A DNA stretch of 64,000 bases from Streptomyces bottropensis ATCC 25435. GTDB lineage: Bacteria; Actinomycetota; Actinomycetes; Streptomycetales; Streptomycetaceae. The notes under the pieces were generated by a model that had not been told where the DNA came from, made no database searches, and worked only from the letters and a program-made list of their open reading frames with translations. A program made the translations under genes and the position numbers. The stretch's first letter is position 1, and the number at the start of each line of letters is the position of its first letter. This document shows positions 7,699 through 15,787 of this stretch, one piece after another. The DNA lies in assembly GCF_000383595.1 (NCBI RefSeq), contig NZ_KB911581.1, positions 558,001-622,000 of the forward strand, written 5' to 3'.

Positions 7699-8847
7699 CC
7701 TGAGGATTAATGCGTGATGTCGCCGGGGCTTATGGCGATGCCGGTGCCGGTGAGGCAGCCGGTGATGATGGTGGGCCGGTACTGGATCTGGCGTAGGCCC
7801 CGGCGGACTGCTGTGACCAGGTGCGCGTAATCGGCGAAGGCGATGTTGGCCAGGCTGGTGCGCCGCAGGCTGGACCAGATCCCCTCCACGGGGTTGAGGT
7901 CCGGTGCGTAGGCCGGCAACTGGAACACCGTGAGCCAGTCCCGAGCCGTGATCCAGGCGCGCATCGCGCGACTGAGGTGCAGGCCGACGTTGTCCCAGAC
8001 CAGCACAATCGGTCCGCCGAGCTGGGTGCGGGCGGCGGTGAGCAGGTCACGTAAGTCCTTCCAGGAGAAGCCCTTGCGGCCGTCGGCCCGCCGGTCACCG
8101 GTGTGCCGGAAGACCAACCGCGGCCGCTCGCCGGGCTTGTTGCAGCACAGAGCGGCTACCGACAGGTGGCGTCTGCTGCCGCCGTTGACCCGGATCACCG
8201 GGGTGACGCCTCTGCGGGACCAGGTACGGGCGGTATGCGGCGTCATCGAGAACCCGGCCTCGTCGGCGAAGACGGTCCAGGCGCCGAGCGCCGCCGCGGT
8301 GGTTCCACGGCCGGCCAGGTCTCCTTCCCCCACGTCGCGACCGCCCTGTCGTCGCGCTGCACGCCCTGCGAGCCGGGACCTGGGGCGACCAGCCGTGCCG
8401 GTGCAGCAACAGGCACACCCCCGGCCCGGTGCAGCTCTTGGGGAACATCCGCCCGATCAGCGTCCGGATCCGCGCGAGCGTCCAGCGCTCGTCAGGCCAG
8501 CCGTGCGCCGCCGCCCCCAACGCCAGCGCCGCCTCCAGCTTCACGAACAGCTCGTCGCTGAGCCTGGGCAGGGACGCCGGCCCCTTCGAGACCAGTCCCG
8601 CCTCACCCCGCTCGGCCCACTCGCGCCGCCAGCGCTGCACCGAGCGCACATGCACCCGCAGCACCTTCGCCACCTCGGCGTTATCGCTGCCCGCCGCGAA
8701 CATCTCGCCCGCATCCAGACGGATCTGCTCGCGAAACGCCCTCCGCTCGGCAGTCAGCCCGCCACCCTGCGCGTACCTCATGACCGTGGTGTACCGCGAC
8801 GATCACGACCTGTCAGCAGCCCACGACATCACGCATTACAAGTCAGG
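7699..8847 (-). mobile_element. IS630-family insertion sequence, 1149 bp
   Basis: The ends are inverted: CCTGAGGATTAATGCGTGA at 7699 onward mirrors the sequence ending at 8847 (its complement reads CCTGACTTGTAATGCGTGA), with identity strongest in AATGCGTGATGTC. A TA dinucleotide flanks each side (7697-7698, 8848-8849), the target duplication of IS630/mariner elements. The transposase frame lies on the minus strand. Confidence 0.9.
7707..8781 (-). pseudogene. IS630-family transposase, reading frame split
   Basis: The first frame (start 8781) encodes the helix-turn-helix N-terminus (VAKVLRVHVRSVQRWRREW) and continues to GWSPQVPARRA. The catalytic domain follows in a different frame from about 8333 to the stop at 7707 and holds the DDE residues: Asp in VFADEAGFSM, Asp in LVWDNVGLH and Glu in NPVEGIWSSLR. 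The switch lies between about 8333 and 8370 in a G-rich stretch. Some IS630 elements use programmed frameshifting, but an intermediate third-frame stretch (VQRDDRAVATWGKETW) is needed for the best protein, which suggests two small indels and inactivation. Confidence 0.82.
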
Positions 8848-9251
8848 TAGGCGTCCCCAGAGGGCGCGCATAGCTGGTCAGGGGGTTGGTCGGACTTCGT
8901 CGGAAACCAGCGGACTTCCCCGGAACGTGCGGTGAATCCCGAAGCAAATCGGGCGGTCGCCGTAGGTGGGGCTGCTGCAGGCGTGAACTGGGCGAATAGA
9001 CCGGAACCATCCGTGATGGTCGGGCGTCGTCCGGTGCAGTTGCCGCACAGTTCGACACGCGTGCGCGACCGTCTTGGCCTGAGCCGATCAAGGCTCGTTT
9101 CTGCGGGGACCTCCGTTACTTCCGCGGACAACCGACGTGGCCAGTACTGCTCACCGCAGTCGCTTCTGGAGGGTTACTAGCCGTGCCGCAGATGAAATTC
9201 ATCGACTGCGGTACAGGTCATGGTGGTTTCTGGCCGCCTCAGTTGACCACC

Positions 9252-9293
9252 TGACGGTGCGTCCGATAGCGTCGCCGATTGTGACGGTGCGTC
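9252..9293 (+). promoter_or_regulatory. Pair of 12-bp direct repeats upstream of the DndB-like gene
   Basis: TGACGGTGCGTC occurs at 9252-9263 and again at 9282-9293, with a 30-bp period (close to three helical turns), ending 35 bp before the ATG at 9328. A strong GGGGGAGG ribosome-binding site follows. The spacing suggests an operator or activator site. Between 8850 and 9251 I see no convincing gene. Confidence 0.5.
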
Positions 9294-9327
9294 AAAGTGA
9301 CGCCCGTAAAGGGGGAGGAACCTGAGC

Positions 9328-10554
9328 ATGTCCACGTCCTTGAAGCCGGTGACTACCGGCCTGCCCGCTGACCTTCGGGAGATCCGCAAGGGGGTCATGG
9401 CGAACGGCGTCATCGACTGCGAGAACCTGCTGGCCATCGTCAACGACCCCCAGGAGGTCGAGGACGCCACCAAGCGTGCTCAGAAGGCCGGACAGCCGAT
9501 CGGCGGGTACGCTCGAACGCGCGCCGAGATCCAGCGGCTCTTGGGCACTGCGGGCAGTAAGAAGGCTAAGAACGTCGGCGAGTACGCCGACTACATCGCG
9601 GCTGGCCTGCGAGGGGACTACGACGACGCTTGGTCGCTGCCGCAGATCACCCTGTGGTCGCCGCGCCCGCTGGTCATCGCTGAGGACGGATCGTCGGCCC
9701 TGCCGATCAAGGACGGCCTCTTCGCTCTCGACAGCGAGACTCAGGTCACCGCCTGGCACCGGATCAAGAAGAACCCGGCTGCGTACGGCCTGGAGGACTG
9801 CGACTTCGGAGCGATCCCGCTGTCGTTCGAGATCTTCCACGGCATCAGCGTCATGGCGGCCCGCCAGATCTTCCACGACCGTAACCTGAAGGGCGTTCCG
9901 GTCGACAAGTCCCTGGCCATGTCCATGGATGGCCGCGACTTCGGCACAACCGTGACGCGCAAGCTGATGGAGTCGCTGACCGTGCCGTCCGGCGAGACCA
10001 CGGTTCCGCTATCCAGCCTGATCCTCACGGGCAAGCGCCAGGTGTCGGACAAGGCCCCGGAGTGGATGACGATGTCGGTCCTGCGGACCCTCGTCGCCAC
10101 GGCCATGCTCGGTAAGGCCGGTATCCACGCTGCGTCGACCGGCATCGAGCATGAGGACATCCCCGCCAACGAGAGTGGCGACCGCCCGGACAAGGCGGTC
10201 GTCCAGCGCGAGGTCATGGAGACGGTGGGCGCGTTCCTCCAGGAGAACGCCGCCCTCTTCCACGCCAAGACTGCCGTCACCGCCCCCGCCGTCGTGGCTG
10301 GCCTCGGCGCGACCATGAACCGCACCATGTCCTGGAGCGCCGACCCCATGCCCGAGGGCGTCACCCTGGAGCGAATGTTGGAGGGGATCGAGTGGGAGCG
10401 GGAGGCGAAGTACTGGGGCGGCGTCGCGGCCAAGGTGACCGACCGGGGGGCTGTCTCCTGGGCCGGCGGCGCCCGTGACTCCGGTCACAAGGTCTACGAC
10501 GCGCTGAACCACCCAGAGAGCGACACGGGTAAGCAGATCCGCGGACGGTTCTAG
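9328..10554 (+). CDS. DndB-like protein (DGQHR-type family), solitary
   Basis: Encodes 408 residues. Two blocks recall DndB, the regulator of phosphorothioate DNA modification: ALPIKDGLFALDSETQVTAWH (about residues 130-150) occupies the place of the DGQHR box, with the usual residues replaced, and ISVMAARQIFHDRNLKGVPVDKSLAMSMDGRD resembles the conserved DndB stretch before its HRD-type motif. No dndA, C, D or E genes lie in the window, so it is a stand-alone copy. In complete systems DndB represses the dnd operon; here it may be a regulator or an orphan defence-related protein carried by the AICE. A perfect terminator hairpin follows 80 bp downstream. Family placement is moderately confident; the function is not. 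Confidence 0.6.
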   Translation: MSTSLKPVTTGLPADLREIRKGVMANGVIDCENLLAIVNDPQEVEDATKRAQKAGQPIGGYARTRAEIQRLLGTAGSKKAKNVGEYADYIAAGLRGDYDDAWSLPQITLWSPRPLVIAEDGSSALPIKDGLFALDSETQVTAWHRIKKNPAAYGLEDCDFGAIPLSFEIFHGISVMAARQIFHDRNLKGVPVDKSLAMSMDGRDFGTTVTRKLMESLTVPSGETTVPLSSLILTGKRQVSDKAPEWMTMSVLRTLVATAMLGKAGIHAASTGIEHEDIPANESGDRPDKAVVQREVMETVGAFLQENAALFHAKTAVTAPAVVAGLGATMNRTMSWSADPMPEGVTLERMLEGIEWEREAKYWGGVAAKVTDRGAVSWAGGARDSGHKVYDALNHPESDTGKQIRGRF

Positions 10555-10633
10555 CTTCACTCTCGTAAAAGGCATGAGATCTGCCAGCTAAACCGACCCA
10601 GGTTCGAATCGTGGCACCGCCTCGCAAGTGGGG

Positions 10634-10669
10634 ATCGGCCCCTGACCAGCAAGTTGGTCAGGGGCCGAT
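10634..10669. terminator. 15-bp perfect hairpin after the DndB-like gene
   Basis: ATCGGCCCCTGACCA pairs with TGGTCAGGGGCCGAT around a six-base loop, followed by TTTCGATT. It is a strong intrinsic terminator for the DndB-like gene. Confidence 0.85.
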
Positions 10670-10883
10670 TTCGATTCAGCCCGCGGGTTCGTCGCCGTGC
10701 TTTGCTCTGGTTCGACCCTGACCCTCATCCTGGCGCGACTCGGTGAGTTTGATCACTCTGCACATGGACTCAGACGTGATCAGTAGTCGAAGAAGTGACT
10801 TCTGCCCGGAGCGACCTCATGTGATCAACATCGGCACAGTGCTGACCTGCGATCGGACGGTCGTCATTGGTCGTTGTCGGTCG

Positions 10884-10910
10884 CTGTGGGCCGCCCTTCG
10901 CGGCCCACAG
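10884..10910. terminator. 11-bp perfect hairpin
   Basis: CTGTGGGCCGC pairs with GCGGCCCACAG around a five-base loop. The stretch 10670-10995 contains no gene I can support; this hairpin could stop transcripts from either side, including the secreted-protein gene at 10996-11367. Confidence 0.6.
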
Positions 10911-10995
10911 ACGGCCCGGCTGCACCGCAATAGCCTTGGGATCCGCGAGTGAGTCAAAATCCAGGTCGGCTTCGGCCCGCTGGTCGCGAGAAATC

Positions 10996-11367
10996 CTACG
11001 CGAAGCCGCTCTCCGAGGCGCAGTGCACCTCTCTGCCAGCAGAGCCGTTCTTCAGGCACACCTTCACCGTGACGGCCGTTCCTTCAGTGAGGTTCTTAAC
11101 CCCTTCGTGACACGACCCCTGCCCATCGAGAACCTGGAACGAAAACGAGCCGCCAGCGTACGTCATTTCCACTCGCACCCGATGGCTGTCCGCTTCAAGG
11201 TCGCATGCCCTGAGAATGTCCCCCGTGGGGATAAAACAGGCCTCCCCACCCTTGCGCGCGTCTGTTGTTTGGACACAGAACTTACCCGCCGCACTCGCCG
11301 GAGGAGCACTGAAAAGCACGGATGCTACTGCGACGGCGGCTCCTGCCGCAAGGACTCGTTGTCTCAC
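10996..11367 (-). CDS. Small secreted protein, unknown function
   Basis: Encodes 123 residues beginning with a Sec signal peptide: a basic start (MRQR), hydrophobic core (VLAAGAAVAVASVLFS) and an AxA cleavage motif (PPASAAGKF, cleavage near residue 27). The mature part has six cysteines (CVQT, EACF, ACDL, SCHE, VCLK, HCAS), which would allow three disulfide bonds, and a beta-rich pattern. No family is recognised. It stands alone in the AICE2 cargo zone with a low-GC region upstream. Confidence 0.75.
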   Translation of the reverse strand: MRQRVLAAGAAVAVASVLFSAPPASAAGKFCVQTTDARKGGEACFIPTGDILRACDLEADSHRVRVEMTYAGGSFSFQVLDGQGSCHEGVKNLTEGTAVTVKVCLKNGSAGREVHCASESGFA

Positions 11368-11792
11368 TGACTACCTTCCCCTATCTGCCGCAAGCCCTTA
11401 CCTGCGGACATCACAACCTGATGCGTCCCATCAGATCCGCTGGTCTGCAGAACCCAACGTTCCACAAACGGAACAACAACCGTGTTGCCCAGTTGAGAGA
11501 GTGACAGTAGCGGTAGATGGAGAGGGCAAGCAACTGATTACGTACAGAGCGTCACGACGTAATCAAGAGTGCGTCATGTATAGAGTTTGATGCAACTAAA
11601 TTTCCACTTACGTCTAAAAATAAAGGGAAATTTACCCACACCAAATTCCCTTTGCGGCGCGTTCTTCGTAGTGGGTGCCCGCCCAAGTCGCCCACACGCC
11701 CGCCCAACTCGGCAGGAGGCACCGAGCATGCCTGGTAACGCCTCTAAGACGTCGTTTCTGATGCTGTCAGAGAGGCATGAGAGTCTCCGGTC
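11368..11792. other. Low-GC intergenic region with inverted repeats
   Basis: Distinctly AT-richer than its surroundings. Contains GATTACGT...ACGTAATC (about 11535-11565) and a near-perfect inverted repeat AAAGGGAAATTT/AAATTCCCTTT (about 11622-11653). The latter could act as a terminator or operator. It includes the promoter region of the secreted protein. No coding frame is convincing. Confidence 0.5.
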
Positions 11793-12146
11793 ATGAGCTA
11801 TGACCTTGCTGTCTGGGAAGGCGAGAGGCGGCGGATGACAAGACTGCCGGCCAGGTCTTCAGTGACCTGTACAACCGCTACATCGACAGCGAGTCGGAAG
11901 AGCCTCCGTCCGAACGCATCGCGGCGTATGTCGCCGTTCTGCTTGAGCGGTGGTGCGACCTCACCGAGGACGACGAGGACACCTCCCCCTGGTCGACCGG
12001 CCCGCTGATCAACGAAGCCAGCGGGCCACTGATCTACTTCCCATGCCATTCAGCATGGCTGAGGAGGCGTCGGCCTATGCGGCGGCCGTGGCGGAGTCCA
12101 TGGGGTGGTCTGTTTCGATGTGCAGCAGGACCGGCTCAGGCCGTGA
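11793..12146 (+). pseudogene. Conserved Streptomyces hypothetical protein, two frameshifts
   Basis: The protein starts MSYDLAVWEGER, then one missing base near 11830-11840 moves the rest to another frame: AGQVFSDLYNRYIDSESEEP and WCDLTEDDEDTSPWSTGPL are recognisable as the body of a common uncharacterised Streptomyces protein of about 115-120 residues. A second one-base loss near 12104 shifts the end; in the corrected frame it reads GLVCFDVQQDRLRP and stops at 12146. Relatives are often near immunity or contact-related genes, but no function is established. The 3' end overlaps an IS scrap on the other strand. Confidence 0.75.
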
Positions 12147-12267
12147 GCAGGGTGTTCAGGCGGCGGTAACCGATCAGGGGCGCTGCTATGCCGACGAAGG
12201 CGAGGAAGTGCTCGGCCTTGCGTTCATGGCGCCGGTGGAGCCTGCGGCAGTCGGCCAGCCAGGACGC
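12136..12267 (-). pseudogene. C-terminal remnant of an IS5-family transposase
   Basis: On the minus strand the frame reads ASWLADCRRLHRRHERKAEH and continues FLAFVGIAAPLIGYRRLN to a stop at 12136. This is the characteristic C-terminus of Streptomyces IS5-family transposases. Nothing of the catalytic domain remains, so it is a relic. The region 12268-12619 holds no other gene I can support. Confidence 0.7.
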
Positions 12268-12420
12268 GTGTCAGCCTCTTTGAAGCGGCACTCCGATGCT
12301 CGTGGTCGTCTCCTCGTGCCGCCCTACGGACAAGAGGCCGTGAGGCATGGAAAGTTCACCCGCTGGCCGCTGAGCCAGCCACCCTGAACGCCTGTGGGAC
12401 GGCTCCTCGGTGCGTACATG

Positions 12421-13268
12421 CTTTCCGACTGTCCGCATGGCCGTACGGGGGCGTCTGAGGGGGTTCACGCGGCAGGTCGGACGGGGTGCGCGTACAGCGG
12501 TGAACGGTGGCCGCCGTCAGCGTGCTGGACAAAGACCAGGACAACGAGCGACTCCGGCCGAGGTCTCAATCTTGCTGGTCCGCCCACACAGTAGGCCGCA
12601 CTCCGGCACCCTCCCAGTTATGAACGACGCCATAGCGGGACTGGTCGGAGCACTCATCGGAAGTGCGCTCACCGCAACGGGAGCTCTTGCTCAGGCTCGC
12701 GGCGCACATGCTCAAGCCAGAGCCGCACAGGATGCTGCGGATGCTGGGCGCGCACAGTGGGCCCGCGAGAGTCAGGACAATGCATGGTTCACCTTTCATG
12801 ACATCTCACGAGAGATGGAGAGCCATATATTCGCTTTCGCGATATATATGCGAGCGGTACATAGCGAATCACCCTTGTCGCCGGACGTGCGGGCACGGAA
12901 AGCATGCCGCGCGTCAGTCCAAGCGATGTTGCAGAGTATGGGGAAGCTCAATGAAGCCTGGGAGATCACCAAGCTCCACGGTCACGACGAAGTGACTGCA
13001 GCCGCAGAGGGTGTAGCTCGCGCGTGTGCGAGCTTTGTCAGCCGCGCAGAGTGGTGGGTCGACCTGCGAATGCGCCAAGAGGACAGCATGGTTCCCTGGG
13101 ATGATCGCCGACATGCTGTGAAGCAGGCCCGCAGTAGATTCGAGGAGACCGTAGCCAACGCCCATCAGACGACGAATAGCCCAAGTACTCCCAGCTCTTG
13201 AGCGCAACGGCTTTCCGGCTATCCGCCCGAGCGCAGAAGGACGTTCTTGGGGGTTCACGCGGCAGGTC
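12421..13268 (+). repeat. Imperfect 58-bp direct repeats flanking a 193-aa gene
   Basis: The 20-mer GGGGGTTCACGCGGCAGGTC occurs at 12459-12478 and 13249-13268. CTTTCCG occurs 38 bp before each copy (12421 and 13211), with partial similarity between. The two copies (12421-12478, 13211-13268) bracket the gene at 12620-13201, suggesting duplication around an inserted segment or recombination between related sequences. Confidence 0.6.
12620..13201 (+). CDS. Membrane-anchored coiled-coil hypothetical protein
   Basis: Encodes 193 residues from ATG 12620. An N-terminal hydrophobic stretch (AIAGLVGALIGSALTATGALA) is followed by an Ala/Gln-rich helix (QARGAHAQARAAQDAADAGR) likely to form a coiled coil, then a helical cytoplasmic domain. 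This resembles small anchored proteins common on Streptomyces accessory DNA. GC content is lower than the backbone and TATATATGC-like AT tracts occur inside the gene, supporting acquisition. No catalytic motif is seen; the function is unknown. Confidence 0.6.
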   Translation: MNDAIAGLVGALIGSALTATGALAQARGAHAQARAAQDAADAGRAQWARESQDNAWFTFHDISREMESHIFAFAIYMRAVHSESPLSPDVRARKACRASVQAMLQSMGKLNEAWEITKLHGHDEVTAAAEGVARACASFVSRAEWWVDLRMRQEDSMVPWDDRRHAVKQARSRFEETVANAHQTTNSPSTPSS

Positions 13269-13316
13269 AGGCGATGGCCTCGATCCCACCGTGGGGTCGG
13301 GGCCACCCGAATGTAA

Positions 13317-13328
13317 TGTAATATTACA
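13317..13328. promoter_or_regulatory. 12-bp perfect palindrome TGTAATATTACA
   Basis: A perfect AT-rich palindrome in otherwise GC-rich DNA, directly abutting the tRNA-like remnant. It resembles operators of dimeric regulators. It lies between convergent genes (12620-13201 and 13470-14291), so it may instead be a relic of another regulatory region. Confidence 0.4.
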
Positions 13329-13391
13329 GTGCGTGATCGGGTCGAACCTGCAACCTTCTGATCCGTAGGCGGATGCGTTAGAGATGCGCAC
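13329..13391 (-). pseudogene. tRNA-Arg(ACG)-like remnant
   Basis: On the minus strand the sequence CCTACGGATCAGAAGG carries a tRNA-Arg(ACG)-like anticodon loop, followed by TTGCAGGTTCGACCCG, a T-arm. GTGCG at the 5' side can pair with CGCAC at the 3' side as a short acceptor stem. The D-arm is degenerate and the whole is only 63 nt, so it is probably a non-functional remnant, possibly of an old attachment site. Confidence 0.45.
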
Positions 13392-13469
13392 TGTCCCTCA
13401 CCTACGTGCAAGGACGCATACGGCCGTGGAATGGCCGCGTGTGTACGTCAGTGTTCGCCGCTGTTGACG

Positions 13470-14291
13470 TCAGGTGTTGCTGTCAGAGGGAGCCCTGCCT
13501 ACGGCTAGTAGGTGGGAACTGGCAGCAAGCAATTCCGGGTAGGGCTCTGCCATGCGCGCCGCCTCCATGGCGGAGGCGATCAGCTCATCCGTGGGGCCCT
13601 CGCCTGGTTGCTGCTCAGCCGCCTTTACGAGCGACCATGCGGGCCCCTCGATCCCGAAGACCTGCACATCCGACAATCCGGAAGCCTTCAGCTCTGCCAC
13701 AAGATCTTCGGCCCGGTGGAAGTAGGACAGGGTGAACCCCCGTACACCGTCATAGACAGCCGTCTCAAGAATCTTGGAGACGGAGTCACGAATGCGTTCG
13801 GTGTGCAGGTGGGCGTACGTGACGTGCTCGAAAAGCGATGCGTAGCGGTTGATCGCTGCCGCCGCAATCAATCCGCCCGGCTTCACCACTCGATGCGCTT
13901 CTGCGAGAGCCTTACGCCGATCATTAGGGTCTGGCAGGTGATACAGCGGCCCAAGGAGCTGCACAACATCGAAACTATCGTCCGACTCGCACAAATCGCG
14001 GGCGTCTCCAACAATCGCCGAGCACACAGCCGACGCACGCTCAACATGTCGAGGCACGGGGTCTACAAGCGTGACCTCGTAACCATCCTTCACGAGCCAC
14101 TCAGCGTGAATCCCGGTACCGCCTCCCACGTCGAGCACGCGCGCCGGTGCGGGGGGCAAGAAGCGACGGAGCAGCTCTTGAGTCCTGGCCAGCTCCATAC
14201 GTCCGTCTGCCGAGCTGCGCAGGCGACTGTCCTCGTTCACTGTCTCGCCGTAGAACCGCATCACGGAGGGAGCCAATTCGAGATTCGACAT
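13470..14291 (-). CDS. Class I SAM-dependent methyltransferase
   Basis: Encodes 273 residues with a Rossmann methyltransferase core: motif I ARVLDVGGGTGIHAEWL (about residues 50-66), the acidic strand end VTLVDPVP, motif IV FDVVQLLGPLYHL and the post-motif RVVKPGGLIAAAA. The N-terminus (MRFYGETVNEDSRL) and C-terminal cap may define a small-molecule substrate. It is transcribed divergently from the GntR-type repressor, with starts only 56 bp apart, so both share a regulatory region containing a KorSA-like half-operator. The substrate is unknown. Many AICEs carry such a methyltransferase beside korSA. Confidence 0.83.
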   Translation of the reverse strand: MSNLELAPSVMRFYGETVNEDSRLRSSADGRMELARTQELLRRFLPPAPARVLDVGGGTGIHAEWLVKDGYEVTLVDPVPRHVERASAVCSAIVGDARDLCESDDSFDVVQLLGPLYHLPDPNDRRKALAEAHRVVKPGGLIAAAAINRYASLFEHVTYAHLHTERIRDSVSKILETAVYDGVRGFTLSYFHRAEDLVAELKASGLSDVQVFGIEGPAWSLVKAAEQQPGEGPTDELIASAMEAARMAEPYPELLAASSHLLAVGRAPSDSNT

Positions 14292-14305
14292 GCCCGCAGT
14301 ATCGT

Positions 14306-14326
14306 GTGTACCGGTGGACCAGTCCA
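14306..14326. promoter_or_regulatory. Operator-like site between methyltransferase and repressor genes
   Basis: Contains ACCGGTGGACCAGTCCA, a degenerate version of the GGACCGG-type palindromes at 15080-15105 and 15181-15204. It lies just upstream of the repressor ATG (14348), as expected for autoregulation. Confidence 0.55.
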
Positions 14327-14347
14327 GCGCGCGAGGTAGGGGAAACC

Positions 14348-15064
14348 ATGGCTGTTCTGAAGTACGAAGAGATCGCCGAGTCGCTTCGGACCCGCATCGC
14401 CGCAGGTGAATTCGCCCCTGGCGAGACCATCCCGTCCGGCCGAGACTTGGCCGAGCAGTGGGACGTGTCGCGGGCCACCGCCATCAAGGCTGTAGACGTG
14501 CTCCGCAACGACGGCGTGGTTGTGGCCAAGCAGGGGACCGGTTTCGTCGTCACGGAGACCCCGGTTGCTCGCCCCGCCGGCGCCCGCCGAGCAGGGTCGG
14601 CACGCATCTTGGGCGGGATGCCGTTCCAGCGGATCGGTACGCCTGACTGGGCCGAGCCTCCCATGCGCGTCGCCAACGCCCTTGGCCTCGCGCCCGGGGT
14701 CCAGGCGCTCCGACGTGTCCGCGTCCTTCAGCTCCCGGATGGAAGCCCGAATAGCTGCGTGGAAGCGTGGTTCCCGCCTGAGATCGCAGAGGCGGCCCCC
14801 CGCCTTTCTGACACCGCCCCGATCGCCGAGGGCACGACCCGCTACGTCCGTAGGCAGACCGGACGTTTCCCAGTGGAAGGGGTGGATGTCACCACCGTGC
14901 GCCTGGCCACCGCCACGGAGGCGGAGCGGTTGGGGATTGTCGAGGGGAGCGCGGTCGCGGTTCTCCTCCACACGGCGCACGACCAGGCAGGGCGCCCGTT
15001 GGTCTGCGAGGAGGGTGTCACCCCTGCCTCACTCTTCGAGCAGGTGGATATCTACGCGATGTAG
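14348..15064 (+). CDS. GntR/UTRA-family repressor, KorSA type
   Basis: Encodes 238 residues. The N-terminal winged helix-turn-helix (YEEIAESLRTRIAAGEFAPG through DLAEQWDVSRATAIKAVDVL) is typical GntR, and the C-terminal half (about residues 90-235) is a UTRA effector domain ending GRPLVCEEGVTPASLFEQVD. In pSAM2, KorSA represses the replication activator gene and keeps the element integrated. The three palindromic GGACCGG-like sites around the gene and before the transfer operon fit this role. The start ATG follows GGGGAAACC. A combined operator/terminator lies 15 bp after the stop. Confidence 0.87.
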   Translation: MAVLKYEEIAESLRTRIAAGEFAPGETIPSGRDLAEQWDVSRATAIKAVDVLRNDGVVVAKQGTGFVVTETPVARPAGARRAGSARILGGMPFQRIGTPDWAEPPMRVANALGLAPGVQALRRVRVLQLPDGSPNSCVEAWFPPEIAEAAPRLSDTAPIAEGTTRYVRRQTGRFPVEGVDVTTVRLATATEAERLGIVEGSAVAVLLHTAHDQAGRPLVCEEGVTPASLFEQVDIYAM

Positions 15065-15079
15065 AAGATCGCCATTCAG

Positions 15080-15105
15080 AGCTGGACCGGTCCGCCGGTC
15101 CAGCT
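15080..15105. promoter_or_regulatory. Palindromic operator doubling as terminator
   Basis: AGCTGGACCGG and CCGGTCCAGCT flank a TCCG centre, a perfect 11-bp inverted repeat, followed by TTTTTT. It can fold as the repressor gene's intrinsic terminator and carries the same core as the operator at 15181-15204. Confidence 0.75.
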
Positions 15106-15180
15106 TTTTTGATGCCTCGTCAGGCACTCTGAGCTGCGGAAATGAGCTTCACTGCTCGGCAACTCCAAATTCACCGGTTG

Positions 15181-15204
15181 ACTGGACCGGTCCACCGGTC
15201 CAGT
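15181..15204. promoter_or_regulatory. Palindromic operator upstream of the transfer operon
   Basis: ACTGGACCGG and CCGGTCCAGT flank TCCA, a perfect 10-bp inverted repeat. It probably binds the GntR-type repressor and controls the promoter of the genes from 15518 onward. About 300 bp of untranslated leader follow. Confidence 0.75.
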
Positions 15205-15452
15205 CTGTAGGTGCAACGCCGCACCGCCTCAGGGAGGAGCGGTTCTGGTTCGGGATGGCCTGCCACAACGAGGGGCCCCGCGCTGGAAGTTGCTTGAGAA
15301 CTGCATAGGTGGGCTCCGCCTCCCCGAGTCGAAAAGGCGGACCGCGCGACTGGATCGCGCATCGACTTTCGCGGCCCTCGCCGCGCCGGTTGCCTCCGCC
15401 GCTCGTCTTGTACGAGCGGCGCAGGGGGAGCCGGAACCGACTCCAACGGCAA

Positions 15453-15481
15453 GCGGCTCCCGGGGGCATCCCGGGAGCCGC
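15453..15481 (+). terminator. Strong hairpin in the leader of the transfer operon
   Basis: GCGGCTCCCGGG pairs with CCCGGGAGCCGC around GGCAT, 37 bp before the first ATG. It lacks a U tract and could act as an attenuator or as an mRNA-stabilising 5' structure. The rest of 15205-15517 contains no credible gene. Confidence 0.6.
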
Positions 15482-15517
15482 GTTCGGGCCGTTCCTCTCT
15501 GGAAGGAACCACGACCC

Positions 15518-15787
15518 ATGAACCACATCGTCACTGTTCAGGACGCTGTTACCGCGTTCGCCGACTTCATGGAGCCGACGACCGCCGAGCTGGACGCGAT
15601 CGAGCAGGAGGCGCCGCTAATCCTGGCGGAAGTCGACCTGATCGACGCGCAGATCATCGCGCTCAACCACACGCCGAACGAGGTGGACGCCAAGCGCGTT
15701 CGCCGGGCGTTCGGCAAGGTGCTGGAGGAGCGGCGGGCGCTGGCCAACCGCACCGCCGCCGACCGCACGGCGGGCGGTGCCGCGTGA
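15518..15787 (+). CDS. DUF6284 family protein
   Basis: Encodes 89 residues, helical and acidic at first (MEPTTAELDAIEQEAPLILAE) then basic (KRVRRAFGKVLEERRALANR), matching the small DUF6284 proteins at the head of many Streptomyces AICE transfer operons. The ATG follows GGAAGGAACC. The stop overlaps the next start (GTGA). Function is unknown; its place as first gene under the KorSA-type operator suggests a role in transfer or its control. Confidence 0.7.
   Translation: MNHIVTVQDAVTAFADFMEPTTAELDAIEQEAPLILAEVDLIDAQIIALNHTPNEVDAKRVRRAFGKVLEERRALANRTAADRTAGGAA

Noticed and set aside
9328..10554. Complete DNA phosphorothioation (Dnd) system
   Set aside because: Only a DndB-like gene is present; no cysteine desulfurase, DndC, DndD or DndE homologue was seen.
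10585..10624. tRNA-like T-arm (CCAGGTTCGAATCGTGG) after the DndB-like gene
   Set aside because: No matching acceptor or D-arm could be folded upstream, so a tRNA call is not supported. It may be a relic.
10743..10952. 69-codon frame after the DndB-like terminator
   Set aside because: No ribosome-binding site, crosses a terminator hairpin and has no protein-like pattern.
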